This document shows positions 1 through 6,817 of a stretch of 13,722 nucleotides of DNA, piece after piece. Made by a program: the position numbers and the translations under genes. The stretch is from positions 1-13,722 of the forward strand of contig JAGGYO010000323.1 in assembly GCA_021162505.1 (NCBI GenBank), in the 5' to 3' direction. A model generated the notes under the pieces. That model did not search any database. It saw only the letters and a program-made list of their open reading frames with translations, and was not told the origin of the DNA. Position 1 is the first letter of the stretch. Each line of letters begins with the position of its first letter. This DNA comes from a bacterium. GTDB lineage: Bacteria > AUK180.

Positions 1-157
1 ATAATAAATAGTGATCATCTTTACTTCTTTTTCCATAAAAACAGATATATTGTTCTTTAATTTTTACTATTTTCGCTAATTCAATGCTATTTAAAGGATC
101 ATTGAAGAGAAAAATGATTTCAGAGCTATTGAGTTCTATTTTCTTTATGCTTTTCAT
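1..157 (-). CDS. Hypothetical protein, N-terminal part (cut by window start)
   Basis: An open frame starts at an ATG (157-155) and runs off the window edge, giving 52 codons with no stop. It begins MKSIKKIELNSSEIIFLFND and continues with an alternating hydrophobic/charged pattern that looks coding. It overlaps the last 32 bases of the preceding gene in another frame, in line with the overlapping style of this operon. No Shine-Dalgarno site is obvious before the ATG. I do not recognise the family, and 52 residues are too few to assign a function. An alternative is that this frame is the true C-terminal continuation of the preceding small protein after a frameshift. Confidence 0.5.
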   Translation of the reverse strand, partial: MKSIKKIELNSSEIIFLFNDPLNSIELAKIVKIKEQYICFYGKRSKDDHYLL

Positions 158-377
158 TTAATTTTCTGATAGAATCCTTCTCTTTATGGTTTTCAATGGA
201 AAAGGAGATATTCTCGCATCGGACGATGAATTCCACATATTCCTTCTTTGTTTGAATATCCAATATATGTCTTGTTCGAATTATCTCTTTGATCTCATAG
301 GTCTTGTTTTCAAAATCAAACTTATAGGGTAGTTCTTCACTCTTAAAATAGGATTTGTAATAGACCTTATTTTCCAT
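126..377 (-). CDS. Small basic protein of unknown function (DUF6504-like by eye)
   Basis: An 83-residue protein starting MENKVYYKSYF at ATG 377-375 and overlapping the end of nadE by 11 bases. A GGA four bases before this ATG favours it over two in-frame ATGs further upstream (386, 416), which lie deeper inside nadE. The first ~58 residues look like a compact beta-rich fold: a Pro-x-x-Phe segment, a Tyr-Glu-Ile-Lys-Glu-Ile strand and a Glu-Tyr-Val-Glu-Phe-Ile-Val strand. This vaguely recalls the small DUF6504 family, but that is pattern-matching by eye. The tail from about residue 59 is Lys/Glu/Asn-rich and probably disordered. It is the fourth gene of the operon; its product is probably cytosolic, with no signal peptide or membrane segment. 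Function unknown. Confidence 0.65.
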   Translation of the reverse strand: MENKVYYKSYFKSEELPYKFDFENKTYEIKEIIRTRHILDIQTKKEYVEFIVRCENISFSIENHKEKDSIRKLNEKHKENRTQ

Positions 378-2136
378 AATATCCATTTGTAATAGGCATG
401 ATCCTACCTGAACCAAAGGATTTGGGGCTTATTTTAAAACCAATTGGTGCTTGCTGTCTTTTGTATTCGTTCCCATCAACCCTTTTAATAATATCTCGAA
501 TAATATTTTTATTTATTTCTGTTAATTTGTATATTTCATCGGTTGAAAGTTGTTTTTCAATATTCAATTTTAATATTCGGTCCAAAATATCATATGCCGG
601 CAGATCATCACTATCCTTTTGATCAGGCGCAAGCTCTGCGGAAGGCGGCTTCAATAGAATATTTCTCGGTATGATATTCCATCCATAAATTTTATTGATA
701 TATTTACAGAGTTTGAAAACGGTGGTCTTATAAAGATCAGAAATTACTGCTAATCCTCCTGCTAAATCACCGTATAGTGTAGAATAACCTACAGCGATCT
801 CAGATTTATTTCCAGTGGAAAGGACCATAGCGCCCATTTTGTTGGCATGTGCCATTAATATATTACCCCTGATCCTTGCTTGTAAATTTTGTTCGGTAAT
901 ACTTCCTTTTTTTATGGTTAAATTATTCTTCAACTCTTTAAGATATGATCTCAATATACCATTAATGGGAATTACCTTATGTTTTATCCCGAGATTTTCG
1001 CAGAGTTTTAGACCGTCTTTTACGGAATGTTCTGATGAATAGCTGCTTGGCATTAAAATACCCGTTACATTCTCAGAACCCAATGCCGCACCGGCAAGTG
1101 TTGCAACAAGTGCAGAATCTATACCTCCTGAAACTCCGATGATGGCTTTTTTAAAGCCATTCTTCTTGAAATAATCTTTTAATCCCGTGATCAAAGCCAT
1201 ATAGATATTTTCAAAAATGTTCTCTTTAATGGGAATGAATATTTTCCTATTATTGGTATTGAAAACAGTTACTTCCTCTTGAAAGAACTCCATACAATCT
1301 TTTAATATTCCATTTTTATAGAACATACTTTGTCCGTCAAATATCAATGAGTCCTGTCCGCCAATGTGATTAACATATACGACATTTGTATTATACCGTG
1401 ATGACAACTCCTTCAATACCTTTTTTCGAATAGATCTTTTTCTCATATAATAAGGAGACGCAGATATGTTTACAAGGTGGTCACATCCGGCGTTTCCTTG
1501 GATATAGGGGACGCTGTCTTTGACCCAAATATCCTCACAAACGGAAATTCCCATGAACTCAACCTTATACCCCTTCTTCTCAAGGTCATTTGTCAATTTT
1601 TTCTTTTTATAAAAGTTATTTTTTTTATCAATGAATAAATTATTCTCAATGAAATATTCCTGAATGGTTGAGATTTTATTGTTCTTTTTTAAGATGGCAT
1701 AAGCCCTTACCTTGGTCCCATGTTCAAAATATCTTTTCTCATTGTAAATATCATAGACGGGGAGATTGAACTTCGCCTGCATACCAATGACCTTCCCTCC
1801 GAAGAGTAATTTGCCCACATTCTCTAATCGGTGTGAAAAATCATTTATTGAAGAAAGATCATAACTATTCCCCGGGGGCATTTTTATCATATTTACACTT
1901 CCAATTATTATTGGTATATGAGGAAATTCTCGTGCTAATTTTTTTATATGTGCTTCCTCGTCCTTTATGAATTTCCTTTTAAAAAGAAGATCAAATGGGG
2001 GATATCCCATTAATGCAAGTTCAGGAAAGACAGCGATATCAAAATTATTCTTTTTTTTGAGGATCGCTGCTATCTTATTATAGTTATTTTCAATATCGCC
2101 TACTTTAAGATCTATTTGGGCGATAAGAAATTTCAT
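367..2136 (-). CDS. nadE: Glutamine-dependent NAD+ synthetase (two-domain NadE)
   Basis: Catalyses the last step of NAD+ synthesis: ATP-dependent amidation of deamido-NAD+ with ammonia released from glutamine; cytosolic. The N-terminal nitrilase-type glutaminase domain (about 1-290) shows the expected triad: Glu39 (FPELALMGYPP), Lys122 (AKFNLP) and Cys200 (GISVCEDIW). The C-terminal synthetase domain (about 305-589) has the PP-loop SGGIDS (336-341), the TEQNLQARIRGN segment (414-425) and STGNKSE (440-446). At 589 residues it is somewhat long for the family; a Lys/Asn-rich stretch at about 147-190, just before the cysteine, accounts for much of the excess. The start is firm: MKFLIAQIDLKVGDIENN is a typical NadE N-terminus. 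Its ATG shares an ATGA overlap with the stop of the upstream gene, so translation is probably coupled. No frameshift or missing catalytic residue was seen. Confidence 0.97.
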   Translation of the reverse strand: MKFLIAQIDLKVGDIENNYNKIAAILKKKNNFDIAVFPELALMGYPPFDLLFKRKFIKDEEAHIKKLAREFPHIPIIIGSVNMIKMPPGNSYDLSSINDFSHRLENVGKLLFGGKVIGMQAKFNLPVYDIYNEKRYFEHGTKVRAYAILKKNNKISTIQEYFIENNLFIDKKNNFYKKKKLTNDLEKKGYKVEFMGISVCEDIWVKDSVPYIQGNAGCDHLVNISASPYYMRKRSIRKKVLKELSSRYNTNVVYVNHIGGQDSLIFDGQSMFYKNGILKDCMEFFQEEVTVFNTNNRKIFIPIKENIFENIYMALITGLKDYFKKNGFKKAIIGVSGGIDSALVATLAGAALGSENVTGILMPSSYSSEHSVKDGLKLCENLGIKHKVIPINGILRSYLKELKNNLTIKKGSITEQNLQARIRGNILMAHANKMGAMVLSTGNKSEIAVGYSTLYGDLAGGLAVISDLYKTTVFKLCKYINKIYGWNIIPRNILLKPPSAELAPDQKDSDDLPAYDILDRILKLNIEKQLSTDEIYKLTEINKNIIRDIIKRVDGNEYKRQQAPIGFKISPKSFGSGRIMPITNGYYGK

Positions 2137-3251
2137 TTCATTAACTCATTATAATAGGGCGCCAATTTTAAAATAAAGATGAGATCGTTTAATAATTCAA
2201 TTTCCTTTAATGTATTATTTGAAATATCCTCTGCGAGAACGGTCTCCAGTTTTTTTAATGATTCAATATCATAAATGGAAGCATAATTAACCAAGGTTTT
2301 AAAATCAAATGTACTCTGTTCAACTGTTTCTTTATAGATCTTTGCAAATTCTTCGCTCCGGTGATCAATGACCTGGATCCTATCTTTATAGATCTTTGCG
2401 AATTCTTCATGTTTCAGATCATAAACCTGTATCTTATCTTTGACCCATTTAACAGAAAGGGTATTTAACAATTCATCGTACTTGGTTTGCGCAATAGTTC
2501 GGATGTTTTTGTTCTTAATCTTGGTCAATTTTTTTAATTGTTTTATTCCGCCATAATTTGTTTTTGAAAGAATGCTTATGGGCATTACACAATTTTTCGG
2601 ATATTTCTTCGCATCTTTTAAAATAATTGCAATATCTCTCTTATTAAGATGTGATGCCATATAATAGAGAATATAGTAGATCTTCTCCTTTGAAAATTTT
2701 TTGTCATTTAAATGGCTTACAATGTACTTTTTTATATCAGGTTTATAATTCGCAATCAAGAGTATGGATGCTTCCGCTTTATTGAAGGGATCCTCTAAAA
2801 TTTTATCTACTATGGTGCTAAATGAAGCGAAATTACTAAATATGCCTGTCATTACAAAATAATGGATGGGTTTCAATTTTTTTTGTTTTAAGATATAATT
2901 CTTTATATATTTTATCGCACCTTTGGGGTTTACATTTACCAAGTAACTCAATGCAGCTGACTCAATATTTGCGGGGATCTTATGTTCAAGTATTGCAATA
3001 ACCGGATAATAGGTACCCTTGAATTTGTTTTGGGAAAGGATTATCAAGTATTTATAAAGCCGCTCATTGGGGGTTTTGAGGTTGATCCGTGAATTCATCA
3101 TTGGAAGAAGCATAGTATCTGATTTGATCTTCATTGCAATAATTGACAGATCATTCGGGTTATTTAAATTAATATTTTCAATGAAGTCCAATCGGTTTGC
3201 ATAAGATATTATGAGTAAGGCAATGAACAATAGAAATAAAAGTTTTTTCAT
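2133..3251 (-). CDS. Secreted all-helical protein of unknown function
   Basis: A 372-residue protein with a clear export signal (MKKLLFLLFIALLIISYA, cleavage probably near residue 18) and no later membrane segment, so probably periplasmic or surface-exposed. The mature part looks almost entirely alpha-helical with repeated short amphipathic helices, suggesting a HEAT/TPR-like solenoid, but no known repeat consensus fits well. Residues 272-307 are two tandem 18-residue units (DKIQVYDLKHEEFAKIYK and DRIQVIDHRSEEFAKIYK). A strong Shine-Dalgarno AGGAG (3263-3259) stands seven bases before the ATG. Its ATG overlaps the stop of the upstream gene (ATGA) and its stop overlaps the nadE start (ATGA), so it sits mid-operon. 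It may act with the upstream membrane-anchored protein in the envelope. Family not recognised. Confidence 0.85.
   Translation of the reverse strand: MKKLLFLLFIALLIISYANRLDFIENINLNNPNDLSIIAMKIKSDTMLLPMMNSRINLKTPNERLYKYLIILSQNKFKGTYYPVIAILEHKIPANIESAALSYLVNVNPKGAIKYIKNYILKQKKLKPIHYFVMTGIFSNFASFSTIVDKILEDPFNKAEASILLIANYKPDIKKYIVSHLNDKKFSKEKIYYILYYMASHLNKRDIAIILKDAKKYPKNCVMPISILSKTNYGGIKQLKKLTKIKNKNIRTIAQTKYDELLNTLSVKWVKDKIQVYDLKHEEFAKIYKDRIQVIDHRSEEFAKIYKETVEQSTFDFKTLVNYASIYDIESLKKLETVLAEDISNNTLKEIELLNDLIFILKLAPYYNELMK
2331..2438 (-). repeat. Tandem 54-bp in-frame duplication (two 18-residue units)
   Basis: Two adjacent 54-bp units (2385-2438 and 2331-2384) match at 40 of 54 bases and encode 18-residue peptides identical at 13 of 18 positions. 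The best conserved part is EEFAKIYK, and both units begin D-K/R-IQV. The unit is a whole number of codons, so the frame is kept. The divergence shows that the duplication is not recent. Confidence 0.9.
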
Positions 3252-3772
3252 ATAAAATCTCCTATATAATATATTTGATTACTATTTCCGAAAAAAACGA
3301 AACCCGTATTAAAATCAATTAAAAGATCAATATCGCTTTCTTTCATTTTCTTATTGACTTTATTTACGAAATGTGCAAGGTTCAGTTTTTCCTTAAAATA
3401 CTTTGGTTCTTTGAGGAAAGTACCTTTATTAATGATAATGTTCTTTATCATACCATCGGAATAATTCATTGTATAAAGTGCATTTTTATCATAAAAAAGG
3501 TAGTTTTCAATGAAGGAAAAATGATTTTTAAACGCTATGAATTGAATATTTTTGACTACTTTATTTTTTTCTTTTACATATATATGATTGATGTGTGAAA
3601 TACCGTGTTTGTCGAAGATATCAAGTGCTTTTGAATAGGATTTGCCTACCGAGCAATAATAATTAATATAGCTTATACCATTGCTTTGGAATATTATTAT
3701 ACCAAAGACCTTGAAGAGGTAGAATAAAAATAAGAAGAATATGGTGACAAAAAATCCTTTCGCAAAGCTCAT
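3248..3772 (-). CDS. Membrane-anchored hypothetical protein
   Basis: A 174-residue protein, first gene of the leftward operon. Residues about 7-28 form one strongly hydrophobic segment (FFVTIFFLFLFYLFKVFGII) preceded by a lysine, consistent with a signal anchor. The rest is a soluble domain, probably outside the membrane, rich in Ile/Asn/Lys/Phe with predicted beta-strands and ending GNSNQIYYIGDFI. No conserved motif is recognised. The ATG at 3772-3770 has no Shine-Dalgarno in front of it and coincides with the transcription start predicted from the upstream promoter, so the mRNA is probably leaderless. The stop overlaps the ATG of the next gene (ATGA). Together with the secreted protein downstream it suggests an envelope-related pair transcribed with nadE. 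Function unknown. Confidence 0.8.
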   Translation of the reverse strand: MSFAKGFFVTIFFLFLFYLFKVFGIIIFQSNGISYINYYCSVGKSYSKALDIFDKHGISHINHIYVKEKNKVVKNIQFIAFKNHFSFIENYLFYDKNALYTMNYSDGMIKNIIINKGTFLKEPKYFKEKLNLAHFVNKVNKKMKESDIDLLIDFNTGFVFFGNSNQIYYIGDFI

Positions 3773-3778
3773 ACTATC

Positions 3779-3807
3779 ATTATAATTTTTTTAAGGAAAA
3801 ATATCAA
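3779..3807 (-). promoter_or_regulatory. Promoter of the leftward nadE operon
   Basis: The minus strand carries TTGATA (3807-3802), a 17-base spacer and TATAAT (3784-3779): 5/6 and 6/6 matches to the sigma-70 type consensus. Seven bases past the last T of the -10 box is 3772, the A of the ATG of the first gene, which predicts a leaderless transcript. Its -35 box lies five bases from the -35 box of the divergent promoter. Confidence 0.8.
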
Positions 3808-3812
3808 ACATC

Positions 3813-3841
3813 TTGATTAAAATCATTTTTTTTCATACAAT
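3813..3841 (+). promoter_or_regulatory. Promoter of the O-antigen ligase-like gene
   Basis: The plus strand carries TTGATT (3813-3818), a 17-base spacer and TACAAT (3836-3841): 4/6 and 5/6 matches to consensus. Seven bases past the -10 box is 3848, the A of the gene's ATG. No Shine-Dalgarno lies between, so this mRNA also appears leaderless. The mirrored geometry with the opposite promoter makes a chance match less likely. Confidence 0.72.
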
Positions 3842-3847
3842 AAGCTT

Positions 3848-6817
3848 ATGAAAACAAAAAACTTAGAGAATATATTGTTCTGGTTGCAATCCGCATTATT
3901 GATCTTTATGTCATTGTTGGTTGCCTTATTGCTTTCAAGGCAGACCGTTGATAGTTCTGTTCTTAAAACCTCATGGTCCCTGGGCCTGTCATTTTTCATT
4001 TTTATTGTTTTCCTATTGCGCACTTCACTTTATAAGAACTTTCAATTATCAAAACTTGAAGTGATCATATTGGTATTCTGGGCTTGGCTAATGTTCAATG
4101 GTCTTTTCATTTCAAAATACAGATCAGAAAGCATGCATCAAATGTTCAAGTTTACATCTTATATACTAATATTCTTTGCAACAAGTGAAATGGCCATGGA
4201 TAAGAAATTCAGAACATTTTTTAATTATTTTATGATTTCTCTTGCGGGAATTCTAATAACTTACGGAATGATGCAGAAATGGAATCTGGATATATTCCAA
4301 TGGGAAGGTGCTTCTTCATCAAGAAGAATTCTCTCTACTTTCGGTAATTCAATTTTTTATGCCAATTTTTTACTTTTTATTCTGCCTATTATCTTCGTTA
4401 ATTTAACGAAAGAGATATTGGATGAACTTCGTTCTAAAAAAGCAACTTCTAATTTTTCATATTTGACCAATTTGTTCTTTATGCTTTTAGTCCTCGTAAC
4501 ATTAGGATTTTTTGCAAGGAAATTAGCATTTGCACCGGGAAAATTAAGTGTTGCATGGCATAAATGGGGAATCTTGATCCTTGTGGGTCTATATTTTATT
4601 ATTAATCATTTTATGTTAAAATTTTTGAAAAGATCTTATATTATTATTTATCTATTAACAATGTCTATTTTTGGAACTTTCTCTTTGGTCTTTACTCTTT
4701 CAAGGGGAGCATGGCTTGGCTTTATTCCAATGGTATTCTATATTGCAATATGGCTGGCATATTACCTTGTAAAAGAAAAATTTATTAAGATCTCTTTTGG
4801 AAAACTTTTGTTTTTTAGCTTGATCGGCATTATTTTGTTTATGACCATAATTGTTTTCACAGTTCCGGAGAGTGTTAAATCCAGAATGCGAAATATAAAA
4901 TTATCCTCCACTACGGTCCAAGTAAGATTCACTATTTGGAAAGGTGCTTTAAAGATGATCAGGAAAAAACCTATAACCGGTTTTGGTACAGGAACATTTC
5001 AGCTTAATTTCCCAAAATATCGTCCAAGAAATTATTCCATAAAAACGGTTTCCAACAATACTATCAATACACATAGTGAATACCTTCAGATCTCTGCGAA
5101 TGCAGGACTCATAGGATTATTTATATTTCTATTCATTGCATTTTATGTGATCTTTGCAAATATCGGCTATCTTAAAAAGGTAAAGGGAGAAACAAATTTT
5201 TTCTTTGCTCTTATGCTTGGAAGTACCGTAATTGCGGTATTGATACATAGTTTGTGGTCTGTTTCCATGAGATTCACCTCTACTGTGGTATTTTTCTATA
5301 TTTATCTCGGACTGTTCTCTGGAATGCTAAAAGAAGCTATTTCAAATAATAGGGCGGAGTTAAAGGTCGCGAATTCCCAAGATAATATGGAAAAGAAATT
5401 GGAAAAAGGTACCCATTCTCAAAATAGTGCTTTTAAGCATTTTAATATTATTTTCTTCATTGCCCTTATAATTTTGATGTTTTTTGCAAAATTCTGGATA
5501 ATATCCTCGGACAGATTTTACAAAAGGGATTTTTTCGTGAGGCAAGGAATGTTAAAAGATGAAATTAGGGGTTATTTGCGAAGCGAAAGAGGGCAAATTC
5601 TAAAATATTCAAACACTTTAAATCAAATGAAAGATAAAGACCAAAAGCGTAGAACCATGGAATATATCTTAAAATACTACGATAAGTTCGATAAATATTG
5701 GTATAGCAAAAGATTGCAGAGCTTAGACAGTAGGGCTCTCTCAGTTTTAAAAATCTTCTTTAACCGCCTGGAAAGGTTATCCACAAATAATTCAATGAAA
5801 GGAAAATATTTTTTAATGTACTATAGAATAAAAAAGATGTCGGCAGGTAAATTAAAAAGCGATGAATATATTTCTTTATTGAATGATCTTGATAAGATTT
5901 TTCAAAAAAACTATAGTGATAAAAAATTGCAATTTTATAAAAAATATTTAAACATAATGGTTGATTGGATGCTGTACATTGTGGAGTGTGAAAATACGAA
6001 ATATCCTCAGGGTTTCAATGAATTATTACAGCAAATAAGAGCTCGGGGGAATGCAGGTGTTTATTTCGATCAATTTAATAAAACCTATTTCACTAACTTT
6101 TATTCCAATCTGGATAAAGGGTTCAGTGCAAAAACGGTGCTTTATTATAATTTTGGCTTACTTACCGATTATTACACCTATGACTGTCATTATAAGAAGG
6201 CAAGTGCTCTATTTGACCTGAAAAAATATAATTTTGCAATGGATGCATATAAAGAGCTTGAAAAAATTGCTCCAAATTATACACAACTTCATTATAATAA
6301 AGGCGTAGTGTACAGAAAGATCTATGAGGTCAAGGGTAAAAAAGATGCAGAGCTTTTAAGGATATCTATTAATGAATTGGAAAACAGTAAAGCCCTGAAC
6401 CCGTATTTTATAAATACGAGGATGATCCTTGCCTCTGACTATCAGGACAATAAGGAATTAAAGAAGGCCGAGAAAGAATTCCAATTTTCTTATAAATATT
6501 CCTATGACACCGTAAAGAAATTTCTTGCTTCCAATAAAAAAGGTTTGGGTTATAAATATGCTGATCTATTAAAGGAAGTACAGATATTTGTTTCTACGGC
6601 AATGAAATTGGAAAGATTTTATAATGATGATACATCCCTTGCAGAATTTAAAAATAAATTTCACAAAGAGAAGACCGATTTAATAATAATGTTCGAAAGT
6701 AAAATAAGTGAATTTAAAACAAGCGCATATAAAACAAATTATTCAGAGAAACGGCAGAAAACAGTACTCTCTCAATTACAGAATTTAAAATATTCTTTAA
6801 TTCGAATTAAAAATTAG
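3848..6817 (+). CDS. O-antigen ligase/polymerase-like membrane protein with C-terminal TPR region
   Basis: A 989-residue protein. Residues 1-500 form a polytopic membrane domain of roughly a dozen hydrophobic segments with two hallmarks of the Wzy_C/WaaL family (PF04932): FTLSRGAWLGF (282-292) and the periplasmic-loop region ending KPITGFGTGTFQL (374-386) then NTHSEYLQISANAGLIGL (407-424), with the conserved His409. Such enzymes join or polymerise undecaprenyl-linked glycans at the periplasmic face. A Lys/Glu/Ser linker (about 500-530) leads to one more membrane segment (533-552) and a large soluble helical region. TPR-like repeats are clearest at 780-885 (YNFAMDAYKELEKIAPNY, then LHYNKGVVYRKIYEVK). 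Ligases with C-terminal TPRs are known, including some that glycosylate pilins or other proteins, so a protein substrate is possible. No other glycan genes are adjacent. Its stop overlaps the stop of the convergent gene. Ligase versus polymerase cannot be decided here. Confidence 0.88.
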   Translation: MKTKNLENILFWLQSALLIFMSLLVALLLSRQTVDSSVLKTSWSLGLSFFIFIVFLLRTSLYKNFQLSKLEVIILVFWAWLMFNGLFISKYRSESMHQMFKFTSYILIFFATSEMAMDKKFRTFFNYFMISLAGILITYGMMQKWNLDIFQWEGASSSRRILSTFGNSIFYANFLLFILPIIFVNLTKEILDELRSKKATSNFSYLTNLFFMLLVLVTLGFFARKLAFAPGKLSVAWHKWGILILVGLYFIINHFMLKFLKRSYIIIYLLTMSIFGTFSLVFTLSRGAWLGFIPMVFYIAIWLAYYLVKEKFIKISFGKLLFFSLIGIILFMTIIVFTVPESVKSRMRNIKLSSTTVQVRFTIWKGALKMIRKKPITGFGTGTFQLNFPKYRPRNYSIKTVSNNTINTHSEYLQISANAGLIGLFIFLFIAFYVIFANIGYLKKVKGETNFFFALMLGSTVIAVLIHSLWSVSMRFTSTVVFFYIYLGLFSGMLKEAISNNRAELKVANSQDNMEKKLEKGTHSQNSAFKHFNIIFFIALIILMFFAKFWIISSDRFYKRDFFVRQGMLKDEIRGYLRSERGQILKYSNTLNQMKDKDQKRRTMEYILKYYDKFDKYWYSKRLQSLDSRALSVLKIFFNRLERLSTNNSMKGKYFLMYYRIKKMSAGKLKSDEYISLLNDLDKIFQKNYSDKKLQFYKKYLNIMVDWMLYIVECENTKYPQGFNELLQQIRARGNAGVYFDQFNKTYFTNFYSNLDKGFSAKTVLYYNFGLLTDYYTYDCHYKKASALFDLKKYNFAMDAYKELEKIAPNYTQLHYNKGVVYRKIYEVKGKKDAELLRISINELENSKALNPYFINTRMILASDYQDNKELKKAEKEFQFSYKYSYDTVKKFLASNKKGLGYKYADLLKEVQIFVSTAMKLERFYNDDTSLAEFKNKFHKEKTDLIIMFESKISEFKTSAYKTNYSEKRQKTVLSQLQNLKYSLIRIKN

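Noticed and set aside
378..416. Longer start (MVQVGS) for the small protein after nadE
   Set aside because: It would lie deep inside the nadE C-terminus and has no ribosome site; the MENK start fits better.
398..1042. Plus-strand open frames inside nadE, and similar antisense frames inside the other genes
   Set aside because: Shadows of strongly supported genes on the opposite strand; no promoters, ribosome sites or recognisable domains.
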